Shown: piece after piece, positions 43,736 to 55,290 of the stretch
How the letters are laid out: every line of letters begins with the position of its first letter
Position numbering within the stretch: position 1 is the stretch's first letter
Assembly (NCBI GenBank): GCA_026225945.1
Contig: JAMJFZ010001816.1
Span: 2,239,501-2,303,500 of the forward strand
Length of the DNA: 64,000 nt
Source: Cricetomys ansorgei
Lineage: Eukaryota; Chordata; Mammalia; Rodentia; Nesomyidae
Direction: 5' to 3'
Position numbers and translations under genes: made by a program
Notes under the pieces: generated by a model
The model's input: only the letters and a program-made list of their open reading frames with translations
Database searches by the model: none
Told to the model about the DNA's origin: nothing

Positions 43736-44814
43736 CTTACTTTCCATTCTAATTCTGGGTCTTTTTACTCACTTCTCCTAAGCCTTTTAGTGGCAGAAAA
43801 GGAACAGTTGAAGAGAGGCAGGATATCTTGTCAATCAAATTCTCTAGGCTTCCTTCATAGGGTAGTTAGCTAGATAACCTAAGACACACTATAGGAGGGC
43901 ACACTAGTTCTCTGCTACTATGCCTCCTGATGGATTTCCCTGTTCTGGTTCCCTTCTGCTGTCAAATTTCCCAAGGCTTCTTAACTCTTGAGAGGTTGGA
44001 TGTAAAAGAAGAGTTTGGAGATTGTTCTGACCCAAGGCTTACCTCCAAACAGGGAAGAAAACTGGGGGAAGAACAGAGGTGGGTTGGGGAAGGGGGGATA
44101 AAGGGCAGTATAGAAATCAGTCAAACACTCAGTATTTAATTTCCCTGCTAGGACTTTGTTAAGATTTTGTTCACTCTAATTTTCCCTGCTCCTCCAGAGT
44201 CTCAGGTGATAAGCACAATAGTTCTTGTACATATCTCTCTTTTGAAAGTCCCAGACACTTTTTAAATAAACAACTTGACAAACTAATAATGTCAAAAGCA
44301 CCTAAGGGGAAGGATTGTAGTCTTCTAACCATTACAAACTGTGTGTCTCTGTTTTGCTTTCTACTGGTGGGTCTGCATTCTCAAAGCTCTGGGATCTGCT
44401 GTATCTTGGAGAAAGAGAAAGGGACAAAATCCTACCTGCGAGTGTCAGGCACCATGTTAGGGTTTCCTCATATTAGTGATTTCTCTAGAAAGTTAAGCTG
44501 AGGTGCAGAAGCAGGAGGAGAAGAGGGAAAAGAAGATGTCAGTGTCACCAGTGGTGCTGGTGACAATTCCCATCTGTTTCCTTGGGGAAAAGAGGGGAGA
44601 AAGTTATGTTTTCCCTTTTAGTTTTACAAATACTATGCAGGAATTATGGTTAAAAACAAAAAAAAACAATAGAGTGGCCAAAAGAGTGAATAGGGAACAA
44701 ATTTGGACAGCTCTCCAAGCTGCAGAAAGTACCTGTAAATTTGCCACCTCCCTTCACCCTCTCATGCCACCCTTTCTCCCCTCCCCAACCTAGGATGAAA
44801 TGATCTGGGACAAA
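43736..44814. other. Single-copy-looking DNA
   Basis: Purine-rich around 44500-44620. A plus frame of 96 codons (44503-44793) carries no motif. Confidence 0.4.
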
Positions 44815-45060
44815 CTAATTGAGAAAACTAGTAGCGCATGCCTTCAGGAGGTTTTATTAATGGAACCAGACACACTGCTCTAACAGAATGTACGACTGCT
44901 CTTTTACATTGATCTAATTAGAGCATTTACATACCGAATGCCTCCTGGACAATTCCCTACCAATGACACTCACGGTGTGCACCAGACAACTGAACAGAGA
45001 AGTCATCAGGTCTCCTTTTTCTCTAAGAAAAATAACATTGTCAAGGTTATTAACAGTCAA
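44815..45060. other. Possible conserved non-coding block
   Basis: Repeat-free, mixed-composition DNA with a homeodomain-type core (gatctaattagagc near 44912-44925) and a few retained CpG. I infer possible constraint from texture only. Confidence 0.25.
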
Positions 45061-45271
45061 AAAGCTGTCAGGGTCTCAGCAAGGATTTGGGTTTCCCTGT
45101 ACTTAGAGAAGATGGGGAAACAGAAACTTCTTCCTATCCTAATGAGGAATGAACCCTAACAGTTCTTCAAACTTACCCAGAACGGGAATGAGAAAGGGTT
45201 ATCATGCTGTACAGCAGCTCATCTGAGAGTAAGATGCCAAAAACATCACATGACTCCAGATATAATGGTTA

Positions 45272-45394
45272 TTACGTCATGACCTTGTGGTACTTTATGA
45301 TGACGTAAGGTGTTTTTAGCTCTTGTCACACCCCAATTCTATAAAATCAATAATTGGTTTAGAAAAGTGGGAAGTCAGATAAGAGAAGACGTCA
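45272..45394. promoter_or_regulatory. Cluster of three CRE/ATF-like motifs
   Basis: TTACGTCA (45272-45279), TGACGTAA (45301-45308, the exact inverse complement of the first) and ACGTCA in gacgtcac (45388-45395). All three hold the CpG-containing core of CREB/ATF-type sites, inside a CpG-poor, repeat-free region. The first two are 29 bp apart centre to centre. A regulatory role is inferred; no gene is close by. Confidence 0.4.
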
Positions 45395-46239
45395 CAAATT
45401 GGAGTAGACACGAGGAAGACTGGAGGCCAGGGTGAACCCTGCTTATGTGACCTCTGGTTTACACATATGTGTGAAAAGGATAATTTCTCACACTCAGCTT
45501 CTCACCGTTCCCTGACACGCATCTTCTAGCAACCAAGAGCCCATGCCCACCTTTCAAACCCTTAAAAAATGTTTTCTAAAGTTTCCATGAGGTAGAAGCT
45601 AGAACCTCCGTAAAAAGTTAGAATCTCACAGATATTTAGAACATACTAAGTGACAGTTCATAATACAGTCATCTGAAAGGGGGTTGGAAAAGACAAGTAT
45701 TTTCAGAAGCTCCACCTTAAAGAGAAATAAAGACTGAAAGCTTCTAGTTGGCTACTATTCTATTCTATGGAGCTGTTCTATGTCCTAGTTTTAGACAAGA
45801 TTTTGAGGTTCTGTGAGGCTCAGAAGTAAGATGATATGAGTTAAAGACCTACATAATACCTTCAGTGCTTAAAAAGGAAAAGGACTAGACATTTCTTTTC
45901 CCTTTCTCTCGATTCTACCTCATTCTCACCTTTACCCCTCATCTCCACTCACCAAAGACAGGGAGCTGACCCACATTGAAAGAAACCAGGATTCTCTGAA
46001 GAGTACTGAAATGCAGCCTCTTATTTCTAAATAAAACAGCAGAATCTTCTGCTAAGCAAACGAAACAGCTCATGATTCAAAAGAGATCACAAGCAAGATT
46101 TTTCCCTAGTCAAAAAGCGTTCATATGCGAAATATATTAAGTTCTGGAACCGCATTAAAGAGACAGAAGACCTGATCCAAACAAGGCTGTTTATATTGTT
46201 GACCAACAGCTGAATGAACACTGCTACTGACAGTGAAGA
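45395..46239. other. Single-copy-looking DNA
   Basis: No repeat family or gene signal recognised. Confidence 0.4.
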
Positions 46240-46560
46240 GCTTTTTATGGCTAGTCGGTCGGTGCTTGCATTGTTACAGAAACAGATCGTTCAAACACAA
46301 GCCAGGCGTTTGCAGATAAGTTGTGCATCCCAGATGCTCTCATTTTTATTCTGAAATTTTCCACCAGTGGCCCAATGATTATACTGTTGCTGACACTCTG
46401 CAAGCCAGACATATGTGTTCCTTTATGAGACCTCTAGGCCTTGTACGAGGCACAGTCAGCTGGCCTCCAGCCTAATGATGCTGACTCAATGCCCGCATCT
46501 CATTGGTCTCTCCGGATTTGTTCATGGTCAGAGATGTACAGCTCCTCCTACTTTCAATCC
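46240..46560. promoter_or_regulatory. Possible conserved block with MARE/AP-1 and GATA motifs
   Basis: Contains TGCTGACTCA (46479-46488; an AP-1 core with a Maf half-site), cagataag (GATA type, near 46313-46320) and several retained CpG (gtcggtcggtgc, acagatcgttc). Repeat-free. The function is inference only. Confidence 0.28.
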
Positions 46561-47722
46561 ACAGAGAACCACCAGCCACAGAGGAGATTAAATTTGGGGT
46601 TCTTGGTTGTCTAAATAAATCACATACCATGACAGCCTCAGATGACATGTAAGCATAGATGGGGGAATCTCACAAGGTCCTACTCTTACAGAAAGACCTA
46701 TGGGCAATTCATGGCTGCTGAGAGAGGGAGAATCCTTCTTCTCCAGAACAGGCCACTGATAGATGATCCAATCCAAAATAGTCAACTTTTTCAGTGTTAC
46801 TTGAAAGCAACACTAAACAGACTCAGGAGACTATATTTATACACACGCGCACACACACACACCTATAGGGAACACTAATAATTAAAGAAGGAATTCATTT
46901 GAAAAGGAGTCGGGGAGGCACAGGAGGAGCTGGAGAGGTGAGAAAAAAGGAGTATGAAATTCTCAAAACAATTTTTTTTTCTTACTCAGTGTTTTCAAAT
47001 TTTACAAAAAATAAAATGTTCTATTTCATGTGTTTTTGACAGTACCAAGAAAATATGCAAAAAAGCGTTGATTTTTTAAGGCTGATTTGATACTCCTCAT
47101 GAAGGCACTAACCAACAAAGTAATGAAGTGTAAATTAAACTGAATCCAATCTAGATTAAAAGGTCATCTGAGATCATAATTAAAAATACCTCTTTCCCCT
47201 AGGCATAGCCCAAAACAGTGTCTTCATATATGGTCAGTGACCTATAAAAATTCATGGTGCTGGGATTAAAGAGTCTTTGGGCATACATTGGCTTTCTGGA
47301 ATCTTCTAAGTAAAGCCTGTCTCATTGCACAGCAGACTATTATACAACACAGCAAATCACTGCAGTCGTCCAACTGCTGGTACATTCTGTCTTGGGCTGC
47401 TCATTGCCTGGTGATCCACCTCATGGCTCTGATCTTGACCCTTCTTTTTTATTCTTGTTGATGGTGCAGAACCTGCTAAGTCTCTTTCATATTCTTTAAT
47501 CCCTGCCCTCTATTCCCCCCTCTTTGCCACATCAGTTTCCACCCTTGTCCTCTGAAACTTTGTCCATGTTAGCATCAGATGTTCAAGAGTGTAAAATGGA
47601 TACTCTAGCTGCCTGAGCCCTATACTCCACTGCCTTGTAATTCAAGGTTGTCCCTTATTATGCAAGGACACACTGTTCAGCATCCCAACAGAGTCCAAAG
47701 AGAAACAGAAAAAGAGGGGAAC
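46561..47722. other. Single-copy DNA with short (AC)n at 46842-46862
   Basis: No gene signal. The last six bases (47717-47722, gggaac) are the left copy of the ERV target duplication. Confidence 0.5.
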
Positions 47723-48031
47723 TGTAGTTGTATGTCTACTGTGGAAGCACAGCAAAGAAGACAAGGGGACAGACATATTCATATGTGTAATCTCCCACAC
47801 CTCAGCAGAGGGGACCACTGCCATGGCAAATGCCAACCTCGACAGCGGAACACTGAGCATCTCCTCGGGTGTTTTAGTGATTCAGAACTCCTCAGACCAT
47901 AAGCAATCAGACAACCCCCACAGAAATCCAACACTTGCAAACAATACAAAACACTAAGAACCTAGGCAGCTTCTCACCCAAAAGTTCATAAAAACATTTT
48001 CAAACATAACTAAAAATAAACTTCTCCAACA
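47723..48031 (-). repeat. 3' LTR of the ERVK-type provirus
   Basis: 309 bp. It shares the U3 start (tgttggagaagtttatttt) and the cttgtcttctttg box with the 5' LTR. Its middle part (gatgctcagtgttccgc, gagttctgaatcac) is closer to the solo LTR at 58.3 kb. Confidence 0.85.
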
Positions 48032-48044
48032 TTTCCCCTTTTCT
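48032..48044 (-). other. Polypurine tract
   Basis: On the minus strand agaaaaggggaaa directly precedes the TGTTGG start of the 3' LTR. This is the normal plus-strand primer position. Confidence 0.85.
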
Positions 48045-49413
48045 GTATAAGCCAATCAAAAGATTGCCTTTTATCTCTAGAACAAAATTTAACACTACAC
48101 CAACAAAACCATTCACAAAAGAAACAATCATGAGTTGCTAATGCACAGAACCAAATGAAACCAAATATCTATCAAGCTTTTTACAATGTCTTTTGGACAG
48201 CAGAAAAGCATAAATGTCCAGTTATCTGGAATTCACTCACCATCTTCTGGGCTCGTCCAAAGAGCTTGGGTCACTTCTCTGCTCTGCCCTTTGCAACACA
48301 CACAGTTTATCCTCCAGGCTCTGGCTAGCTCCACTCCATTGCTGCTGCTGTTCTTGGTGGTCATCCCATGGTACTGGCATCTCAAAAACTGCTGGGGTCC
48401 CTTGCTGCAACTGGGTTGCACTTTCACCAATAGCCTCTCCTGGGCTTTTTTCATGGTGCTAAGCCTCAACTTCTCTGCATGACCCCTTCAATCTGGACTG
48501 CTATGTTGGCTGCACCTTCACTAAAGGCCTCTCCTGGCCTCTTATAGTGCCAATCTTCAGCTGCTCTCCAAAGACCCCTTCATGCTGTCAAAACCAGTAA
48601 CAGCTGGGTGACTCTTAGAGTACCAAGTTTGGCTTCCAGCATGAGATACAACCTTGGCTAGTTCTGGAAGACTGCTTCTGGGTGTTGACCCTGAGGAAAC
48701 ACTTTACAGGTTTTTAAGATAGAGTCTGGTTTGCTGGAAAAACAACTAGTCCTTGTATGCAGGAAGAGTTCCCTCATGGTGTGGAGTTACCATCACCACA
48801 GCAGATGTGTCTTATCAAGACCTCTTGTAGACATGTTTGCAGGAAAACAAAAACAAAAAACTGTTCAGTTTAACTAAGTAGCTCTTAGACCCCCAGGCCC
48901 CACTTCCACAGCAGGGTGTCCTGGTCCAGTAGGAAGAACATTGGGCAAAGTCTTGGCAGTTTAGCATTCTTTTTCACCACTGCTACAGGGAATCATACAC
49001 TCTTCTTCATAGACCTCAAACACAAGACCCACTTGGGCTTCGCACACACAAAACGCCACTGACAAACTCCGTTTGTGAAACAGCTTGCCACCACCAGCGG
49101 GAGGAGGGAGCATCAGCTCCATGATCAGGAAAAGCAGTAAAAACCTTGCTATTTCCTGCTCCCAGCTGAATTCTTTATCCTCTATTCTGTGGCTCTCACC
49201 TCCGAGCTTTCTTTCTCATTTATTTATTAATTTCACAGTCTTTTCTCTTCATAGAGGCTTACTTCCTTTTTCTCTCTCCTCTTCCTTCAAGAGCCTTCAA
49301 TTAATACCTTAATCTCTATCCTCTGGTAGCTTCTCTGAGTGTACTTTATCAGAGACTGAGGTCTGGAGTTTCTTTCTCTTCTCCCCTTTGGATTAGCTGG
49401 CGTGATGTCAGGC

Positions 49414-49431
49414 CCCATGTTGCAGGCACCA
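49414..49431 (-). other. Primer-binding site, tRNA-Phe-like, degenerate
   Basis: Two bases after the LTR end the minus strand reads tggtgcctgcaacatggg. The first seven bases match the tRNA-Phe type used by IAP-like ERVs; the rest has drifted. Confidence 0.6.
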
Positions 49432-49433
49432 TT

Positions 49434-49752
49434 TGGAGTGTTAGGCTGCTGTGGGGGCTCACCAAAGAAGACAAGGAGGAGTTTTCGTATGTACAAACTC
49501 TGCCAGATCCCAGCAGCAGAAACCATCATCCTAGCAAGCACCAGATGGGAGCTTCTGAGCTCAGGTGTTTACATTCTTTCAAAACACCTCAGGTATTTTA
49601 CTGATAGCACATGCAGATCATTAGCAATTAAACAGCCCCCACAGAAATCCAATACCTGCAAACAATACAGAATGCCCTAGACTTAGGATAACCCTTCACC
49701 CAACAGTGCATAAAACAATTTCAAATATAACTAAAAATAAACTTTCCCAACA
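49434..49752 (-). repeat. 5' LTR of the ERVK-type provirus
   Basis: 319 bp. It starts tgttgggaaagtttatttt and has gtgggggctgtttaattgc, acctgaggtgttttg, and cttgtcttctttggtgagc near its end; it ends aacactcca. Confidence 0.85.
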
Positions 49753-49758
49753 GGGAAC

Positions 49759-50194
49759 AAAGCATTCTATCTTCTGATTTCATTTCAAAGTAGCAAATTT
49801 ACCTCCTTTCTCCACTTAGATATTTGAAGAGCCAAAACAAAAATGGTGAGATCCAGTTCTGATAACGTTCTCCTCATTTCTCACTAATCCTCTCCCTACT
49901 AACTCAAGACTTGCACAGGTCTATTCGGGGCTCCGTTTTTCTCTGCCTAACTTAATATAATATTTCTTTATGCCTTAGCTTTCTATTCCAAAATGATCCC
50001 ATCATTTCCCTCTTAACCAAACCAACTGCTAACAGAGGGAATTAGATTCTTACTAAGCACACTTAAATTAGGAGATTTTGTGTTTCTGGCGCAGGTTTAG
50101 GAGATATCTTAATCACAGAGAAGAAAGAGAATCCTTTCAGAGCCCAGTACTGAGCAGACATGGATTTCAAGATCAACAAAAAAATGCTGTAGAT
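49759..50194. other. No gene or repeat recognised
   Basis: Single-copy DNA between the provirus and the URR1 element. Confidence 0.4.
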
Positions 50195-50413
50195 CAGCAG
50201 TTCTCAACCTATGGGTCGCAGCCCCTGTGGGAACTGAATGACCTTTTCACACCTAAGACCATCTGCATATCAGATATTTACACTATCGTTCATAACAGTA
50301 GCAAATTGCAATTATGAAGTGGCAATGAACATAATTTTATGGTGGGGGGGGGTCATCACAGCATGAGAAACTGTATTAAAGGGTTGCAGCATTAGGAAGG
50401 CTAAGAAGCACTG
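50195..50413 (-). mobile_element. URR1-type hAT DNA transposon, minus strand
   Basis: It begins cagcagttctcaacctatgggtcgc and ends gaaggctaagaagcactg. Inside are cctaagaccatctgcatatcagatatttac and cataacagtagcaaattgcaattatgaagtggc, antisense of the element at 8.26 kb. The flanking octamers ctgtagat (50187-50194) and ctgtagac (50414-50421) match at seven of eight positions. Confidence 0.93.
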
Positions 50414-53154
50414 CTGTAGACTGTCGAGAATCTTGCCATATGTAATAGTTCTATCCTAAGGCCTCCTGTGGAAGACCTTACTGTCCATAGACATCTGCTA
50501 TAAGTACTTCCTGGATATCAGATCCTGCATGGGCTGACACAGTATCCGACTCTGTTTTCATAACCTGTTTACTTTAGAGGTTGTTTTCATAGTTTTAAGG
50601 ACAATGTGAATAAATTTCTTTTTTTATAGTTTCCTTTGGTCTTTTGAAGTTTGATTTGTTTGTTGTCCTGTGTTTGACTTGGATAGTCCAAGACCTTTAT
50701 AAATATTGGGAGAAAGGGAAGGCCATGCAAATTCATTTTTATGGTTACTAATAATACTTCTCCCAAAAGGAGAAGTTATCTTGAGCATTTGACCAACTTA
50801 AAAGGAGAAAAACAAAATAAAACAAAAAACATCAAACTGAGGTAAGTAGAAATTCCCCAAACATTGAGTAAATTAAAAATATTGAATGACTGCATTAAAC
50901 AATTTTCCTTTTTGCTTATATATCAATTGAACTGTTCTCCCAAACAAAAGTATAAGGTAAAAGCATTTTTATTTTATAAGAAGGAATTACTGAACTCCTT
51001 CTGAATGTTCCACTTCAGAGCTTAGTAGCTAGAATTAAACTATCCTTGACTCGAGAGAAAAGTTTGCAGCCTTTCCCATTCTGTGTGAAAAAGAAAACGC
51101 AAGATTTTTTTTCAGTATGATTTACAGAAAATTACCTGAATTACCTTCAGCCTTTACTTCCACGGACATATTTAAACAGATAAGCCATTACAAACTTGTC
51201 ATGAGTGCCAAAATCCTGCTAAGTTTATGTCTATTCTGTGCTTTCTTTCCATTGTTGTGCACGATTGTCCTTACACACATAGCAGTCAAGCCTACCCCTC
51301 CCCACAAAGACTACATATACATCTTACTTTTTGAAGACAACAGGTGGACAGAGTTCTGGTCCGCAGGTCCTCAATGTTTCACTGACACACTTGACCAGAA
51401 AAGGCTGTATTACACCCAATCATAACATACTGCTCCAAAAAACAGAACTGTGTCTAACATGAATGGGCCAGCGTCTCCATCACGTGGCAAGTATTAGATT
51501 TTTCCTGACAAGAGACCCAGGCTGCAGGTAGCACTGTTGGCTGATGTAATAGATATAAAGTGCAACAAATGGTTGCTGGGCTTTTTCTTTCCATTGTTAA
51601 TCAGACTATAGACAATCACCAATGCTTTACACACCCTATTCAGTATAAATGCTCATAAGCAGACAGATTTCCTCATGGCCCAAAGAAATGCATACCTTTC
51701 AGTTTTCAAGTCACACATACAAGAAATGCACTCCCAAATGGGAGTCCCTTGTTTTTCTAGCAGCAAGACTTGTGGATTATGAAGATCTAATCTATATTTA
51801 ACACATTTATTTTTCTGTCTCGAAAGTTGTGATATACAAATTACTTCATGAGCAAATCCCAGAAAATAAATGCTGAAATAATGCTAAGATTTCACTGATA
51901 GTATGATTTAAAACAACATCATTAAGGATTTCATAATTAAACCTTATATCCATGTTAAGTTTCATGTAATGCCAGTCCAAATGCCATCCAACCATAAAAA
52001 AATCATTTTGAACTAATATGAGAGGAAATTAGATGAGCCATAATGTCTAGACCAAATCAGCTAAGTTTAAAATGTAATGGCATATATAAATGTATATATT
52101 ATAAATATAAATAAAACAGATCACAGGATAGTCAAAAAGTGACAGCTGCTTTAATTCGTAGGAGTTTAGACTTCCAGCCCCTCTGGAAATTATGAAATGA
52201 GGAATAACAAAAAAAAATACTACCCCCCTTTATTATGGAAGCCCAAGTGGTGTAAGATCATTTATCTTGATGTATGTCACCTTAGAGCACATATTATCCC
52301 TATCTCTCAAAGTGTTTTTTCCCCCTTATTTCATCTCTGACATTCATTGTAAATTTAATGATCCACATACGATTTGCTGGTGTCTCAGTCTGGTGTTTTG
52401 AATCATGAAACTAGAGCTAAATTTATGGTGCTGTGGTACCACTTAGTGAATCATTAAGCAGCACAGTGATTTTAATGATTTGGATCATACTGGACCTCAT
52501 CACTATATAATGAGGTTCCATTTAGTGTAAATTTTATGTAAAAATTCAATTTGCAAACCAACAACATGAAACTACAACATTTTTTTCTGACTTGACATTG
52601 TATTTATTTATCTCTTATTTCTGCTGAGTTCTGCTGTTAAGTTCATTAACAGATAATACCTTTCTGTTTTGCTAGCATAGTAATTCAATGATACAAAGAA
52701 GGACAGCAACCAGCAACGCCTATACTAGCTTAAACTCTGTCACTGCAGAGTTCACAAAACACAAAGATTTCAGAACTAAAAACTCTTATGTGCTTTAAAT
52801 ATTTTTATATATGTTCTCATTTTACTATACATAAGCTAGATGGCTTTATGACCCTTTGTTACCCAGACAGATTATAAATGTAGAAAAGAGACCATTATAG
52901 TGTATCTCTCTTGCCTTTCCCATTTAACAAAAAGTCTGCAGCCTCCAATAATTATATATTTTCTTGTGAAGAGATAAAGTTTAACATTCTAAATGATATT
53001 AAATTAAAATGCCAACTATAGTTCAGCTATGCCAAGTTGGTTTTCTCAAAAATAACACTTTGGCCTCAAAGCATTGATCATATTAACAATATGGCATTCA
53101 GCCCTACAACTGAAATTAGTTTTATAAGCAGCTAAATTGGTTGGATGATTCATG
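50414..53154. other. Single-copy AT-rich DNA, 2.7 kb
   Basis: The longest stretch without a recognised repeat. A plus frame of 102 codons (51117-51425) has one hydrophobic segment but no motif or splice support. From 51.8 to 53.1 kb the texture (many tcattaa and ttaatgatt strings, few CpG) could be conserved non-coding DNA. Confidence 0.35.
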
Positions 53155-53205
53155 ATAATTTTATTAATTCCCAGAAAAGGAAACTGAGGCTTCAAGAAGT
53201 TATAT
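53155..53205 (-). mobile_element. MIR core remnant, minus strand
   Basis: Attaattcccagaaaaggaaactgaggcttcaagaag matches the antisense MIR core; very short. Confidence 0.45.
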
Positions 53206-53262
53206 TGATATTATATATATAATATATATTATAATATATATTAAATATATATATATATATAT
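53206..53262. repeat. AT-rich imperfect (AT)n
   Basis: Tatatat steps with ATAATATATAT palindromes. Confidence 0.85.
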
Positions 53263-55143
53263 TGATCCAAGACATACATATGTAGCTACATATATACACA
53301 TAAAGCTACAGCTATCATACAGATGTTGAGAACAAAATAAATAACGATCCCCTGAACTCCAGTCATTCTTCCCCAAAGTTCCTTTTTAATTAAAGAGACA
53401 CATGATAATGTATTCTTGTACCTAAAGAACGAATTTCTGATTCCATATTTTTATATCTGTTTCTCTACATCATCAATAAGCTAATTCTGCTTTGTATTAA
53501 GTGATTTCTTAAAAGCCAGCTTCTAACAACGTTGGCATAAAGTCCAAATGGCACAACGAGAATAAACTGGTTCAGGAGTAGGAAAATCAATTTTCCAAAA
53601 TTCTTCCTTGAAATTAGCAAATGTAATTCACAGGGCTAACCCACAGAAAAATGTAGATGTATTCCTTGCTTAGTCTAATCTTTAAAAAATTACATAAAGA
53701 TTATATGGAAATCAAATATCTAGTTTTAAAAGGGCTCATATTTCCAAACAGAAATGGTATTGGATTTTATTTGTAAAGTCATGAAGATTTGTGGCATCTA
53801 TCCCCCTAAAACTTGCCCTAAGACCTTAGTCCAGTAAGGAGGGAAACTGAAAACTCAGAGTACCGTCACTTTAAGTCCTCTCTGGGCATCAAGAAGCATG
53901 GTGAGTCTTACAAGGGTATGTGTGAAGAGTAGGGAACCAAAAGAGAGATTCCTAAATTATCTCTCTTCTCCAAAGTCCCCCAAGTGCCTTGTGGCTCCTG
54001 ATGGATTTGGATGGTTTAAATTAAGTTTTCAGAAACTCTGTGGTCATTTCTACCTTGTCTGGCTTTCTCCGACCTTGTGAGGGTTCACACCTGTGGCTGT
54101 GACTGAGAACAAAGCACAAGCAAGACCTCACAGCCCGGGCTCCAGCTAGCATGGATGGGTTCCTTCCTCCTTCCCACCACTAAGCCAAATGCCCATGTTT
54201 TACATGGACGGTACCTAGTTATTTTCAGAATTAACAATGAGATCAAAAGTGAAATAAGGATCCATATCCATCCTCTGCCTGCTATCTGCAGTTAGTCTTA
54301 CTTTTTAGCAAGAGGTAAAACTATGCTAGTGGGCTAGACGCTTGACTTAAATTTGTCAATTTGCCAAGATACAGAAACCCTTACAACAGTATGATTCCAA
54401 GGCTCTCATCCCAGGACCCCAGCTCAGACACTCTGAGAACACAGGTATGAATGTAACTGGATATGGAAGAGCGTACTGCTGATGAGTTTAATCAAATGAG
54501 GTTCAGACAGGGACAGCCAAGCAACGCTCCAAAGTCAAATAATATCTATACTGTGGGACAAAACACTAGACTTCTGGAAAGACATGTGTGCAGGAGTCTC
54601 ATTGTCCCAAAGGAATGTGCATTTGGAGATACTTCTGTGACACATCTATCTACTTTACATAATTGGTACTGGTTCAGTCTTAGTGCTGTGTTTGATATAA
54701 ACCTTTAGAAATTTATCCTTCCCACTCCCCCACCCCACCCCCATGTTCTTCTTCCCTCTTTAGAGGTATCCCAGGGATCTTCTGTAACAACATTTGATAC
54801 TTACATCACAACATGGATCAATTGACCAAGTATTCATTTTTGACTATTGTCTCAGCCCTTACTGTTGTCTGACCTGGAGTGTGAGGAATGCATGTTCAAT
54901 TCCAGAGCACCTAGTTTCTTGCAAACACCCAGCTCCAAGGGGGGCTATGATGCCCCAACATGTCCTGAGTCTCATCAAAGAGCCAAAGACTATGTTGTAC
55001 TCCTACTTAGTCCTAAAGCCTTATCTTCCCTAACCTAGATACTACCATTTCTATCACCCTGTGTCCAAGCCTCTGTCTTCTTGCCACCTCTGATTGGCAT
55101 AACGTCTTCAGAGACCTTTGGCTTACAAAATCTAAAAGCAGAA
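53263..55143. other. Single-copy-looking DNA, 1.9 kb
   Basis: No repeat or gene signal recognised; a C-rich patch is at 54720-54742. Confidence 0.4.
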
Positions 55144-55290
55144 CTGGCCACGGTTGCACACATCTGTAATCCGAGTGCCTCACAGATAGAAGCAGAGGGG
55201 TCTTGACTTTGAGGCTACCCTGGGCTACATAGATAACTCCAGGCCAGCCTGACACACATACAAAGACCTTAGATTTAATAATAAAAACGT
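55144..55290 (+). mobile_element. B1-like SINE (B1F/PB1D type)
   Basis: Ggccacggttgcacacatctgtaatccgag, agcagaggggtcttgac and gggctacatagataactccaggccagcctg, then an A-rich end. Older than the B1 at 17.9 kb. Confidence 0.75.

Larger units (their letters stand above)
48032..49433 (-). other. Non-coding interior of the ERVK-type provirus
   Basis: About 1,400 bp with open frames no longer than about 100 codons on either strand. Repeated phrases of the kind ggcctctcctggcctctt and agcctctcctgggc, and caccttcactaaagg and cactttcaccaatag, show an internal near-duplication around 48400-48560. Confidence 0.6.
47723..49752 (-). mobile_element. Small non-autonomous ERVK-type provirus, complete
   Basis: A 2,030 bp element read on the minus strand: 5' LTR (49434-49752), primer site, about 1.4 kb interior, polypurine tract, 3' LTR (47723-48031). 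Both LTRs begin TGTTGG and end CA. The hexamer gggaac flanks it exactly (47717-47722 and 49753-49758), a 6 bp duplication typical of class II (ERVK) integration. The interior has no gag, pro, pol or env open frame I can recognise. It carries C/T-rich sequence with ctgctgctgttcttggtgg, known to me from a non-coding rodent ERV interior. It would have needed proteins in trans. Confidence 0.85.

Noticed and set aside
48186..48482. Overlapping plus- and minus-strand frames of 78-98 codons
   Set aside because: They lie inside the non-coding interior of the ERVK-type provirus. The plus-strand ones are antisense to it, and none resembles a retroviral protein.
51117..51425. 102-codon frame with a hydrophobic stretch, possible small membrane protein
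   Set aside because: No signal of splicing, no start context and ordinary length for chance; kept only as part of the unique-DNA note.
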